Assembly (NCBI GenBank): GCA_947494095.1
Contig: CANLTI010000007.1
Span: 48,218 to 112,217, forward strand
Source: an uncultured Pseudomonadales bacterium
Lineage (GTDB): Bacteria; Pseudomonadota; Gammaproteobacteria; Pseudomonadales; Cellvibrionaceae
Length of the DNA: 64,000 nucleotides
Reading direction: 5' to 3'
Part shown: one piece after another, positions 16,939 to 27,126 of the stretch
Numbering within the stretch: position 1 is the stretch's first letter
How the letters are laid out: every line of letters begins with the position of its first letter
Position numbers and translations under genes: made by a program
The notes under the pieces: generated by a model
Seen by the model: the letters and a program-made list of their open reading frames with translations, nothing else
Database searches by the model: none
What the model was told of the DNA's origin: nothing

Positions 16939-19900
16939 TTAATATTCCTGCCAAAAGATCATTCTGTCGTGGCCGCGATAACTCCCAAAGTTAATATGAT
17001 TATCGGGCGTTTGGCTATCGGTATAACTCCCGTCGGCATTCCAGTCATATTGCAGCCAAGGGAAAGCCGTTAAATCAATAGAAGTATTAAAGCTACCCAC
17101 ATTGCCGACCCCTGGCGCGCTAAAGGCATGTTCAAGTTCACCCGCCACAAAAGGCACCACGCCAGCAGCCAAGCCCACATAGCTGCCAGTCGTTGAGCCA
17201 CCGCCCAATGCCACTGTACGATTGGCCTGCGCGCTGGCCGTGCCGCTGGGGTAATTAATAGCCGTGAGCGGCAACGCTGTACAGCTATCGTCTTCGTTAA
17301 TAAGCCAATCGGGGTTTTGCCAATACTCCACCACCAAAGGCACATTTAAACTATACGTCTCGGGGCCATGGGCATCCCCCAAGCGCAAGCGACCAAAGCG
17401 CAGCTCAGTCGTTTCAATTAACGCGCTGTCGCTATTGCCGTCACCATCGCCATCGGCATTTTTATCCGTGTTTTTCAAATTTGCAAAATCACTATCGACA
17501 AAAAAAGTGCTCACATCAACGGTGGTATAGGGGCCATCAGGCGCGCTAGCACGCGCAATATTAAAGCTGGCATTAACCGTACCTGTACCACCCGACCACG
17601 CTAGGCTATTGATATTAGCTGCCAGGCGCTCAGTCAGTAATGTACCGCTATTGCTATCTTTGGCATAAAACTCAAAGTCGCTCATAACCAGCTTATCAAA
17701 ACCACTATGGTAGTTTTGTATCATAGAGTTGTTACGGCTTTGCGGACTAAAACTAAATTCACCCGTAAAGCCTTGGTCTAAGTAAGCAAAATCTAACCCC
17801 GAGCTACAAGCCGATATCAAACTACCCGAATTAAAAGTAAATTTAGCCGGTGTAAAGCGGCCCACATTTGCCGAGTAGCTTTGGCTAGCGGCTGTTTTAG
17901 CCGCTGTTTTATTAAAATATTCACCATCGGTCACTTCGGCTTTTATTTCGATAATACCGGCCTCATCGAAATAAAGCGTATCAACACTACCTGTGCCATT
18001 AACAAATTGCGTAATAATATGAGCATTGCCGCTACTGCCATCTTGCAAGCCAGGGTTATTGCCGCCGGCGGGTAAAAGTAAGGACGCGGTTAATGTTATA
18101 GACTCTGGCGGATCCTCACGCCCAATACTCGCAATCACAGGGTTATCAGATAAATCGGCGCGCGTAGTCGCACCACCTACATTATGGTTGTCAGGTGAAG
18201 TGTCCATATTACTATCGTCGGCTGCCTGCCACGCTACGGCTGTTACATTCACCGTGAAGGGTTTACCTGCATCTTGAAACTTAGCGCCGCCTACCGTTGA
18301 GGCCTCGGGGTTACCCACCACATCCACATAATACCCAAAAGGCGTATAATTTAAGTCGCTATACCCTTGCTCCAAAACCATGTCTGTAAACGCGAGTGAG
18401 TCATCGGTAACATACAGCTTAAAGCGGATAACATCCGTTGTATTCACTGTGAATTGAGCACTACCATCAACAAAAATTAAATTAAAGTTGTTACTACTAG
18501 GCTTGCCCTCTACAACCGTTGCTGTCGCCCCAGAATTATCATCAACAACGGTTGGCAATGCACCACCGGCATCTCCACTTAAGCGCTCCAACCATATTTT
18601 AATTCCTGTACTCGCATAGGTATTATTAACCGAGCAACTCCCTGTACTCGAATCGACCGATAGCATATCAAGCTGCCAGAGTGTTGGCATACCCACAATA
18701 CTATTGCCGTGCGATAGACGCGTTAGCTCAAAGTCATTCGTCGAGAAGTAAATGCCTGCCGAGGTTCCCTCTGCGGCCACAAAAGACTCAACAGCGGTAA
18801 TTGTTAATGACTCTGACCGAGGGTTCGATAAATTCAGCGTAATACTGCCTTGATCGTCTGCTGTAAAAGTATAGCTAGCCACTCCGCTATCACTAGCGCC
18901 GGGCGTTAAAGCCCCGTAAGCATCACCGCCAGAGTCAGTATTAGCCCAGTCGCCGTGACCGCTACTCGTGGTTAAAGTGACGGTGCCACTATAGTCAGTA
19001 ATAATTTCTCCATTACTATTTTGAATACTCATTGTGACCGCCTGTGGCGTGCAAGTGCTTGCTGTAGACGCCGTATCAATTGCAATAGTGGCAGGTAAAT
19101 ACACAACTGAGCAAGTCCGCGTATCTGACATAATATTTTGAATATGCTCGGCAGTCAGGGCTTTATTATAAATGCGCAGCTCGTCAATATCGCCGTTGTA
19201 AGTTTCGGTAACAGCACCATTGCGCCCAACCAAAACAGGAAAGTCATTGGTATTAGGAGCCTCGGTGCGTGCACCCGAAACACGCTCAACACCATCGATA
19301 TACAGTTTTTGGATGCCCTGCTTATAAGTGATGGATATATGCTGCCACGCATTTAATACCGCCGCGTCTGTTGTTTCTATGGGGTGCAATCCCGCCTCAG
19401 ACTGCCATGTATAAATCACACGGCCAGTACCGGTATCTAATACAATTTTGCCATTATCGTTTTTAGCATATAAGTTAACATCACTTTGTACGGGGTAAGC
19501 GTGGGGCCTGGCCCACAGGGTCACGGTGTACTCGTCGGGTAGATCTAAAGGAGAGCCAGCACCTGGGTCGGCGATACTGATATAACCGTCACTCGCCGAA
19601 AAGTCGGCATAGGCACACGAGCCTTCATTGACAGAGCCAATAGCCGGCGAGGCAAATGCGCGCTCAGGTACGCCACTGTCATCTATGGCTACGCCATGTA
19701 ACCCGTTACTACCGCTGTCGACAACTTCGTTAGCCGTGGCATTCCATTGCGCATCTTCATCAAAGCGCCATTCACCCACTAAGTAATCCGCCACTGCCGC
19801 ACACGTCTGTGTTTCAGCCATCACCTCATTAACCTCGGTGGCTGTAAGCACACGGTTATACATACGCAATTCGTCAATCGCTAAATTGGCCAATAGACCA

Positions 19901-22900
19901 TTATCAAAATTAGTCCCTATATAAACAACATCATTAGTAAAATCGGGAGAGCTCGCTATCGAGAGGCTCTCAGCCAATACGCCATCAATATAATAATTTT
20001 GCTCCCCCTCAATATAGGTCGCTGCGACATGATGCCATACGTCCACGGTCAGTAACCCTCCCGATGATTCATGCCCTATCCATGCTGACGTATACGTATC
20101 CCACACCCAGTTTTGCAGGGCGCCGTCAACAGTTACACGTAGGCTGTAATTTCTAGCTTTCGTTAATATTGAACTAGCACCTGTTGATGAGGGCTTCAAT
20201 TTAACCCAAGCACTAATCGTATAGGCCGGCATATCCAATATCGAGTCATCACCCGGGTCAGCCAATACAAATGCGCCATTATCGGTGCCGCCGTCATAGT
20301 AACGGCAAGTACCTGGCGAACCTGTGACCGCCGGCAAGGCCTCACTGGTTTGTGGATACTCAGTGGTACCGGCTAGTATAGCGTCGGTATGTAAAGCATT
20401 ATCGGACGAATCTTTGAGCTCTTGGGCGGCACCTTCGTACTCCCACTGCTCAAAACGCCACTCGGCGACAAGATTATCAGAGGTTTGCGGGCAAGTACGC
20501 ACTTGCCCCATAATACTGTTCACCTCGGCGGCGCTTAGCGCCCCTTGGTATAACCGCACCTCATCAATCGAACCATAAAAACCATAAGTATCGCTGCCGC
20601 CATCAGCAATGCCGCCTATGTAAAGAGGAAAGTTCGTTTCGAGCAGATCAACCGCCACACTGTTATCCGTTCCACTCGCCACGCCATCGATATAAATAGT
20701 CCGTAAAGTTGGTGTAATCGTTACCGCTATATGGTGCCACGTGCCACGCGTTAATACTGCCGTTGAGGTAAAATCAAAATTGGTGCCACTGTCTTTCCAT
20801 TTGAAATACACTTTATTGTCCACACCGATCATCACCCGATAATTATCGTGTTTACGCACGATAAAACCTACTTGGGATGCTGAAGGGTCAATGTTGACCC
20901 AAGCCGTTAACGAAAAGGCATCGTTTTCATCCATATCGAGCAGCGAATTATCGCCAGGGTCAGGAACATCAATTTTTGTATTGTTTTCGGCCAAAAAACT
21001 GCCGTAATGGCAAGTACCTGTAGCCCCTTCAATGGCAGGGTTGATAGTGCTTGTGGTGGGGGTTACGCCGGTTTCTGCTGTACCATGAAGGCCGTTACCA
21101 CTACTATCGAGTACTTCATTGGTCGTGCCATTCCAACTAGGCTCATCAAAACGCCACTCACCAATGAGGGCCGTCATACTGCCATCTGGGCATGCTCGTG
21201 TTGCACTGTAAACTGCCGACACATCGCTAGCGCTCAAAACACCTGAATAGTAACGCACCTCATCAAGTAACCCATCCAGTGAACGAGTCACCACGTCATC
21301 ATCGCCCGCTAATACAATCCCCTTGTTATTAACGTGCATATTCGCAGCAATCGCTGCTGTACTGTCAAGCACTCCATTGATGTAAAGTTTTTGCTCACCA
21401 TAGGTAAACGTTATCACAATATGCGTCCACGTATTCGCCGTTAATGCGGTTGTGCTGTTTAAACGATGCCAGCTCGTACTATCAAACCAACTGAAGAGTA
21501 CTTGCTGAGAGGTGTTCAATACAATGTCAAAGCCATTACCTTTGGCCCATAAAGTATGGAAATCACTGGCCGGGAACGCCGAGGGATTAACCCAAAGGGA
21601 TACCGATAAAGACTCTTGATCAAATACTGAGTTAACCCCGGGGTCTGCAATAGTGATGATGCCGTCTTGCTCACCATCAAACTGACCATATCGGCAAGTG
21701 CCAGAAGTGGCTGCACCTAGCGCTGGAGAGCTGGTTTGTGTGGTAGGGTACGCATTATTTTGTGTTGCCGTACCGGGGTAAATACCTGCGCTATCGAGCA
21801 CCTCCCCTGCCGTGCCATCCCATAACACTTCATCAAAGCGCCACTCGGCCAGTAGCTCAGCAGGCTCGAGGGGGCAAGTATGCGTTTCATTTTTAATAGC
21901 GCTCACCTCATCAACAGTCAAAGCACCGTGATAAAAACGCACCTCATCAATCGCCCCCTCAAAGCCCGAAGTATTACCAGCCGCCGAATCACCGAGTGTG
22001 ATTTTTGCAGAATTGACTGTTGTATCGACAATCGTGTTATTAGCTGTTGCCACCAGAGTGCCATCTATATATAACTTTTGCTGATCGGGCGTTACAGTTG
22101 CCGCCACGTGATACCAGGTCTCTAAACTGAGGGTGTCACTCAAAGCCTGAAGAAAATACTCAACACCGCTCATCGTCCATTGCAATGTCAACTGCTTATT
22201 CTCATCAATATAAAGGCGGTAGTTTTTACCTTTACGCAAAATTTGACCTCTAGTCGTAGGCTCTTCGTCTACGCGAATCCACGCTGTTATTGAATAGCTA
22301 TCATCAGCCGTCATCCTAAAGACAGAGCCGCCGGGGTCATCGAGCTCGGTATGAGAGCCATCGTTATCATCAAACACACCGTAATGGCATGTGCCAGCGC
22401 TACCGGCAATCGCAGGATCTATTCGGCTCGTATGAGGCCCTAACCCGCCGTCTTGTACTACCGAGACATGATAATTATTGCCGCTACTGTCGATGACCTC
22501 CTGCGGTACACCTGTCCAACTAAATTCATCAAAGCGCCATTGCGCCACTAAAGCGACAGGCTCGGTACCCTCGGCGCACATGCGGGTATCATTCATAACA
22601 TTAGCAATATCACTCGCGGTTAAAAGGCCTTGATAAAGGCGCACTTCATCGACATTAGCACCCAAGTCACGAGCACCATCTCCTATTTTTAAGCCTTGTG
22701 TATTGGCTGTGGCACCAGCCAAGCTTTTAGCGGTGGTGTTATCTAACACACCATTAATATAGATTTTTTGCTCGCCGTCTTTAAACGTGACCGCTACATG
22801 GCTCCACGTATTTACCGGTAAGGTAGAAAGACTGAATGTTTTTTGATCGGCATCACCATAAACCCACAGCTTAACTTTTAAGTCAGTTGCTAAAGATAGC

Positions 22901-25900
22901 CCGTAGTTCGATGGTTTTTCTATTATAAAAGCATCGGCCACTAGACTAGCGCTGGTTGGGTAAACCCACGCCATCAGTGTCATTTCGCCACTGTTATCCA
23001 AATCAAAAACATCATTATCTAGAATTTCGATAGCCGTCGTTGTCGCCTCGATAAACTCCCCATAACGGCATAGGCCCGGAGAACCATCAATAATAGGCGT
23101 AGTAAAAGCTGTCGCTGGAGGATCTACCGCATTAGCCGTACCATGAAAACCATTCCCGCTACTGTCTTGCACCTCATTGGCAATACCACTGTAAGCTGTC
23201 GTTTCATCTAAGCGCCACTCACCCATCAGTACCGGCGCAATTACCGGGGTCGTTGAGCAGGCGTGCGTATCGTTCATTACAGTGCTAATTTCTGCACCCG
23301 TTAAAACCCCTTGATAAATACGCACCTCATCAATGGCGCCTTCAAAATACTCTGCCGCCCAGCTCAGTGAAGCAATATTAATCGGGTCACTAGAATCAGC
23401 TAATACACCAACATGCGTGCTACTTCCAGCCTCAGCGCCATTAACATATAAGTATTGCTGACCACTGGTATACGTTAGTGCAAGGTGCACCCAATTACCC
23501 ACGGATAACACGTTACCGGTATCAAGGTAATAATAACTACCGTCAATTTTAAGCTCTACCTCCACCGCGCCACTGGGCGTTAACTCGAGGGCAAAATCTG
23601 AGCCCTTTTGAATAGCATAAACATGATCACTAGGCATCACAGCAAGATTAATCCACATTGCCACGGTAAAGCTATCGGTTAAATCTAAGTCAGAGTCCAC
23701 ACCGGGGTCACTCACTGTGGCATAGCCATCGCTCGCGCCCGCAAAAGTGCCATAGCCGCAAGTGCCAGGGTCACCACTAATAGCCGGTGATGCGGACGCG
23801 GTATTGGGGTAACCGCCATTATTCACCAAGCTCATATCGTAGCCTAGGGCGCCACTGTCTTTAACCTCACTGGGCGTACCATCCCAAGCGGCTTCGTCAA
23901 AATGCCAATCGGCAACCAATACCGGTGTTGTAGGGGCCTCGGGCGCAGCTGAGCAGGCGTGCGTACTATTAGCTAAGGTTGATACTTGCGCACTACTTAA
24001 TACCCCTTGATAAATACGCACCTCATCAATGGCGCCTTCAAAATACTCTGACGCCCAGCTCATTGAACCAATATTAATAGGGTTACTAGAATCAGCTAAT
24101 ACACCAACATGCGTACTACTGACAGCTTCAGTACCATTAACATACAAGTATTGCTGACCACTGGTATACGTCAGTGCAAGGTGCACCCAACTGCCCACAG
24201 ATAACACGTTACCGGTACTTAGGAAATGATAAGTGTCATCAATCAGAAGCCACGCCTCTATTGCGCCGCTGGGCGTTAACTCGAAGGCAAACTCGTCGCC
24301 CTTTTCCATGGCATAAACATGATCACTAGGCATCACAGCAAGGTTAATCCACATCGCCACGGTAAAGTTATCGGTTAAATCTAAGTCAGAGTCCACACCG
24401 GGGTCACTCACTGTGGCATAGCCATCGCTCGCGCCCGCAAAAGTGCCATAGCCGCAAGTGCCAGGGTCACCACTAATAGCCGGTGATGCGGACGCGGTAT
24501 TGGGGTAACCGCCATTATTCACCAAGCTCATATCGTAGCCTAGGGTGCCACTGTCTTTAACCTCACTGGGCGTACCATCCCAAGCGGCTTCGTCAAAATG
24601 CCAGTCGGCAACCAATACCGGTGTTGTAGGGGTCTCGGGCGCAGCTGAGCAGGCGTGTGTACTATTAACCAGTGTTGAGACTTGCGCACTATTTAATGCC
24701 CCTTGATAAATACGCACCTCATCAATGGCGCCTTCAAAATACTCTGCCGCCCAGCTCAGTGAAGCAATATTAATCGGGTCACTAGAATCAGCTAATACAC
24801 CAACATGCGTGCTACTTCCAGCCTCAGCGCCATTAACATATAAGTATTGCTGACCACTGGTATACGTTAGTGCAAGGTGCACCCAATTACCCACGGATAA
24901 CACGTTACCGGTATCAAGGTAATAATAACTACCGTCAATTTTAAGCTCTACCTCCACCGCGCCACTGGGCGTTAACTCGAGGGCAAAATTTGAGCCCTTT
25001 TGAATAGCATAAACATGATCACTAGGCATCACAGCAAGGTTAATCCACATTGCCACGGTAAAGCTATCGGTTAAATCTAAGTCAGAGTCCACACCGGGGT
25101 CACTCACTGTGGCATAGCCATCGCTCGCGCCCGCAAAAGTGCCATAGCCGCAAGTGCCAGGGTCACCACTAATAGCTGGTGATGCGGATGCAGTATTAGG
25201 GTAACCGCCATTATTCACCAAGCTCATATCGTAGCCTAGGGTGCCACTGTCTTTAACCTCACTGGGCGTACCATCCCAAGCGGCTTCGTCAAAATGCCAA
25301 TCGGCAACCAATACCGGCGTTGTAGGGGTAGGTTCGGGCTCGGCGCCCGAGCAAGCGTGCGTACTATTGGCTAATGTTGAGATTTCTGCGCTACTTAATA
25401 CCGATTGATAAATATGCACCTCATCAATAGCACCCTCCAAGTACTCTGATGCCCAGCTCATTGAGCCAATGTTGATGGGGTCACTGGTATCGGGTAATGT
25501 ACCGACATGCGTAGTGCTACGTGACACAGCGCCATTAATATACAAATATTGCTGACCGCTAGTAAAGGTAAACGCCAGATGCGCCCAAGTGCCCGTCGAC
25601 AGAGTATCGCGCGGTGTATCAATATAGGCATAAGAACCATCAACATTCAGCCAAATCTCAACGGTTCCATAGGGTGTTAACTCAATCGTAAACTCTGAGC
25701 CCTTTTCCATGGCAAAAACATGATCATTAGGAATTACATCGAGGTTAATCCACATCGCCACTGTGAAATTATTCATTAAATCTAAATCAGAGTTCACACC
25801 TGGGTCGCTGATTGTCGCATAACCATCATTTGCACCCGCAAAAGTACCATAGCGGCATGTGCCAGGGTCGCCAGCGATTGCAGGAGAAGCCCCGGCGGTA

Positions 25901-26109
25901 TTGGGCAAACCGCCGTTATTCACCAAGCTGATATCATAACCTTGAGCGCTACTGTCTTTCACTTCGCCAGCGGTGCCATCCCACGTATCTTCATCAAAGT
26001 GCCATTGCGCAACGAGCGATGCCCTTGCACAATGCGACCAGCACAACGTTACAATAACAACCACGCTTAACAGACAACGCATAAAATAAGTGTTTAATAA
26101 AGCCACCAC
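16939..26109 (-). CDS. Giant secreted LamG-repeat protein with DUF6701 (MshQ-like) C-terminus
   Basis: A 3056-aa protein. Residues about 10-30 form a signal peptide (MRCLLSVVVIVTLCWSHCARA). Ten LamG/concanavalin-like domains follow, each opening with a W-(H/R)-(F/L)-D/E motif, near residues 31, 265, 499, 731, 961, 1188, 1418, 1650, 1881 and 2111, with a period of about 231 residues. Each carries a WxHxAxT...QxxYxNG core and ends in ExRxYxGxLxxxE(I/V). Next come an Ig-like segment (2335-2430) and a DUF6701-type C-terminal region as in MshQ, ending NFGSYRGHDRMIFWQEY. An Asp-rich DKNADGDGDGNSDS stretch may bind calcium. The GTG at 26109 is supported by GAGG five bases upstream. It is probably a large surface adhesin; no MSHA pilus genes are near. 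Domains 2-4 are almost identical. Confidence 0.85.
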   Translation of the reverse strand: MVALLNTYFMRCLLSVVVIVTLCWSHCARASLVAQWHFDEDTWDGTAGEVKDSSAQGYDISLVNNGGLPNTAGASPAIAGDPGTCRYGTFAGANDGYATISDPGVNSDLDLMNNFTVAMWINLDVIPNDHVFAMEKGSEFTIELTPYGTVEIWLNVDGSYAYIDTPRDTLSTGTWAHLAFTFTSGQQYLYINGAVSRSTTHVGTLPDTSDPINIGSMSWASEYLEGAIDEVHIYQSVLSSAEISTLANSTHACSGAEPEPTPTTPVLVADWHFDEAAWDGTPSEVKDSGTLGYDMSLVNNGGYPNTASASPAISGDPGTCGYGTFAGASDGYATVSDPGVDSDLDLTDSFTVAMWINLAVMPSDHVYAIQKGSNFALELTPSGAVEVELKIDGSYYYLDTGNVLSVGNWVHLALTYTSGQQYLYVNGAEAGSSTHVGVLADSSDPINIASLSWAAEYFEGAIDEVRIYQGALNSAQVSTLVNSTHACSAAPETPTTPVLVADWHFDEAAWDGTPSEVKDSGTLGYDMSLVNNGGYPNTASASPAISGDPGTCGYGTFAGASDGYATVSDPGVDSDLDLTDNFTVAMWINLAVMPSDHVYAMEKGDEFAFELTPSGAIEAWLLIDDTYHFLSTGNVLSVGSWVHLALTYTSGQQYLYVNGTEAVSSTHVGVLADSSNPINIGSMSWASEYFEGAIDEVRIYQGVLSSAQVSTLANSTHACSAAPEAPTTPVLVADWHFDEAAWDGTPSEVKDSGALGYDMSLVNNGGYPNTASASPAISGDPGTCGYGTFAGASDGYATVSDPGVDSDLDLTDSFTVAMWINLAVMPSDHVYAIQKGSDFALELTPSGAVEVELKIDGSYYYLDTGNVLSVGNWVHLALTYTSGQQYLYVNGAEAGSSTHVGVLADSSDPINIASLSWAAEYFEGAIDEVRIYQGVLTGAEISTVMNDTHACSTTPVIAPVLMGEWRLDETTAYSGIANEVQDSSGNGFHGTANAVDPPATAFTTPIIDGSPGLCRYGEFIEATTTAIEILDNDVFDLDNSGEMTLMAWVYPTSASLVADAFIIEKPSNYGLSLATDLKVKLWVYGDADQKTFSLSTLPVNTWSHVAVTFKDGEQKIYINGVLDNTTAKSLAGATANTQGLKIGDGARDLGANVDEVRLYQGLLTASDIANVMNDTRMCAEGTEPVALVAQWRFDEFSWTGVPQEVIDSSGNNYHVSVVQDGGLGPHTSRIDPAIAGSAGTCHYGVFDDNDGSHTELDDPGGSVFRMTADDSYSITAWIRVDEEPTTRGQILRKGKNYRLYIDENKQLTLQWTMSGVEYFLQALSDTLSLETWYHVAATVTPDQQKLYIDGTLVATANNTIVDTTVNSAKITLGDSAAGNTSGFEGAIDEVRFYHGALTVDEVSAIKNETHTCPLEPAELLAEWRFDEVLWDGTAGEVLDSAGIYPGTATQNNAYPTTQTSSPALGAATSGTCRYGQFDGEQDGIITIADPGVNSVFDQESLSVSLWVNPSAFPASDFHTLWAKGNGFDIVLNTSQQVLFSWFDSTSWHRLNSTTALTANTWTHIVITFTYGEQKLYINGVLDSTAAIAANMHVNNKGIVLAGDDDVVTRSLDGLLDEVRYYSGVLSASDVSAVYSATRACPDGSMTALIGEWRFDEPSWNGTTNEVLDSSGNGLHGTAETGVTPTTSTINPAIEGATGTCHYGSFLAENNTKIDVPDPGDNSLLDMDENDAFSLTAWVNIDPSASQVGFIVRKHDNYRVMIGVDNKVYFKWKDSGTNFDFTSTAVLTRGTWHHIAVTITPTLRTIYIDGVASGTDNSVAVDLLETNFPLYIGGIADGGSDTYGFYGSIDEVRLYQGALSAAEVNSIMGQVRTCPQTSDNLVAEWRFEQWEYEGAAQELKDSSDNALHTDAILAGTTEYPQTSEALPAVTGSPGTCRYYDGGTDNGAFVLADPGDDSILDMPAYTISAWVKLKPSSTGASSILTKARNYSLRVTVDGALQNWVWDTYTSAWIGHESSGGLLTVDVWHHVAATYIEGEQNYYIDGVLAESLSIASSPDFTNDVVYIGTNFDNGLLANLAIDELRMYNRVLTATEVNEVMAETQTCAAVADYLVGEWRFDEDAQWNATANEVVDSGSNGLHGVAIDDSGVPERAFASPAIGSVNEGSCAYADFSASDGYISIADPGAGSPLDLPDEYTVTLWARPHAYPVQSDVNLYAKNDNGKIVLDTGTGRVIYTWQSEAGLHPIETTDAAVLNAWQHISITYKQGIQKLYIDGVERVSGARTEAPNTNDFPVLVGRNGAVTETYNGDIDELRIYNKALTAEHIQNIMSDTRTCSVVYLPATIAIDTASTASTCTPQAVTMSIQNSNGEIITDYSGTVTLTTSSGHGDWANTDSGGDAYGALTPGASDSGVASYTFTADDQGSITLNLSNPRSESLTITAVESFVAAEGTSAGIYFSTNDFELTRLSHGNSIVGMPTLWQLDMLSVDSSTGSCSVNNTYASTGIKIWLERLSGDAGGALPTVVDDNSGATATVVEGKPSSNNFNLIFVDGSAQFTVNTTDVIRFKLYVTDDSLAFTDMVLEQGYSDLNYTPFGYYVDVVGNPEASTVGGAKFQDAGKPFTVNVTAVAWQAADDSNMDTSPDNHNVGGATTRADLSDNPVIASIGREDPPESITLTASLLLPAGGNNPGLQDGSSGNAHIITQFVNGTGSVDTLYFDEAGIIEIKAEVTDGEYFNKTAAKTAASQSYSANVGRFTPAKFTFNSGSLISACSSGLDFAYLDQGFTGEFSFSPQSRNNSMIQNYHSGFDKLVMSDFEFYAKDSNSGTLLTERLAANINSLAWSGGTGTVNASFNIARASAPDGPYTTVDVSTFFVDSDFANLKNTDKNADGDGDGNSDSALIETTELRFGRLRLGDAHGPETYSLNVPLVVEYWQNPDWLINEDDSCTALPLTAINYPSGTASAQANRTVALGGGSTTGSYVGLAAGVVPFVAGELEHAFSAPGVGNVGSFNTSIDLTAFPWLQYDWNADGSYTDSQTPDNHINFGSYRGHDRMIFWQEY
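23254..25340 (-). repeat. Three near-identical ~696-bp tandem repeats encoding LamG domains 2-4
   Basis: The same landmark, GAGCAGGCGTG next to a conserved TACTATT/CGTTCATT segment, recurs near 23256, 23951 and 24646, giving a period of about 696 bases. Over long stretches the units differ by only scattered bases, and units 2 and 4 share blocks that unit 3 lacks (for example the codons for YYYLDTGNVLS against YHFLSTGNVLS). Domains 1 and 5-10 are much more diverged at DNA level. This indicates recent duplication or gene conversion, and the region will be prone to assembly errors and copy-number change. Confidence 0.85.
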
Positions 26110-26200
26110 GCTAACCTCGAATACAACGACCTATTCAGCTTAGTTGAGGTTGCTAACTTTAGATGCCATTGTCATATCAAGCGTATCGCCTGTGCGACCA

Positions 26201-26242
26201 GTGACTTGAAGGTTTAGTCACTCGACTAAATCGTCAAGTCAC
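26201..26242. promoter_or_regulatory. 42-base near-perfect palindrome in a divergent intergenic region
   Basis: GTGACTTGA (26201-26209) pairs with TCAAGTCAC (26234-26242), and TTTAGTC (26213-26219) with GACTAAA (26224-26230), leaving a four-base loop and one imperfect triplet pair between the arms. No T run follows on either strand, so it is not an intrinsic terminator. It lies 92 bases before the LamG gene and 105 before the cyclophilin gene, which suggests an operator or structured 5' leader. Confidence 0.6.
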
Positions 26243-26346
26243 GCAATAGCAAAAGTCACTAAAAAACCTTTACAGCGATTACAAACCTTCACAAAATACG
26301 TGTTTACGCGTGTTAGACTCACACCATTTATAATAAGAGAGGCATT

Positions 26347-27126
26347 ATGATCAGACACTTTATTGCAACCACCCTCCTACTTTGCCCCACCTTGGCATTT
26401 GCGACCAGCGTGCAGTTTCAAACGAATATGGGGGATATCGAAGTCGAGCTTTTTGACAGCGCCACACCCGAGACAGTCGCTAATTTTTTAGCTTATATCG
26501 AAGATGAAAGCTATAACAATACCTTTTTCCATCGCTCGGTTCCGGGCTTTATTGTGCAAGGTGGCGGCTTTTATTTAAATGATGAGCCCAAAATAGCCCC
26601 TATCGCTAGCAAGGCTAATGTGAGTAATGAACCCGTTTACGCCAATGTTCGCGGTACTATTGCTATGGCAAAAATCGGCGGCAACCCCGATAGCGCCACT
26701 AACCAGTGGTTTTTTAATTTAGCCGATAACACCGGCAACCTCGACAATCAAAATGGCGGCTTTACGGTATTTGGTCAGGTGACGCAAGGCATGGCTATTG
26801 TTGATGCCATTGCAGCGGTCCCGCAGTCAAATCAAGGCGGCGCTTTTACCGATATCCCCTTAAAAGACTGGACCGCAGGCGGTAATATTACCGAGCACCT
26901 AATTATAATCAAAAGTATTGTGGTTTTAAATGCAGACCCTGACAGCGCAGCAAACCTTAACCCCCAAACCACAACGCGCACTAGCTCAAGCGGCGGTAGC
27001 AGTAGCGGCGGTAGCAGTAGCGGCGGTAGCGGGTCAGCTTTATATTTAGCCGTATTATTAATGGCTTTTGCCGCTCGAGGCGTATTCAAAAACATGAACA
27101 CTCGCAAAAGGCGCTTTAACATTTAG
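26347..27126 (+). CDS. Secreted cyclophilin-type peptidyl-prolyl isomerase with C-terminal anchor
   Basis: A 259-aa protein. Signal peptide MIRHFIATTLLLCPTLAFA (1-19), then a cyclophilin domain (about 21-195) with VQFQTNMGDIEVELFDSATP, NTFFHRSVPGFIVQGGGF (catalytic F-H-R), ATNQWFFNL and GFTVFGQVTQGM. It should catalyse proline isomerisation in the periplasm or at the cell surface. The C-terminus is a Gly/Ser linker, a hydrophobic helix (ALYLAVLLMAFAARG) and a basic end (NTRKRR), resembling GlyGly-CTERM rhombosortase signals or a simple membrane anchor. The last 69 bases overlap the end of cobC on the other strand. Typical periplasmic cyclophilins lack this tail. Confidence 0.85.
   Translation: MIRHFIATTLLLCPTLAFATSVQFQTNMGDIEVELFDSATPETVANFLAYIEDESYNNTFFHRSVPGFIVQGGGFYLNDEPKIAPIASKANVSNEPVYANVRGTIAMAKIGGNPDSATNQWFFNLADNTGNLDNQNGGFTVFGQVTQGMAIVDAIAAVPQSNQGGAFTDIPLKDWTAGGNITEHLIIIKSIVVLNADPDSAANLNPQTTTRTSSSGGSSSGGSSSGGSGSALYLAVLLMAFAARGVFKNMNTRKRRFNI
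26992..27030 (+). repeat. 15-bp tandem repeat coding a Gly-Ser linker
   Basis: GGCGGTAGCAGTAGC occurs at 26992-27006 and 27007-27021, with nine further matching bases to 27030. It encodes (GGSSS)n between the isomerase domain and the C-terminal anchor, so linker length could vary by slippage. Confidence 0.8.
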
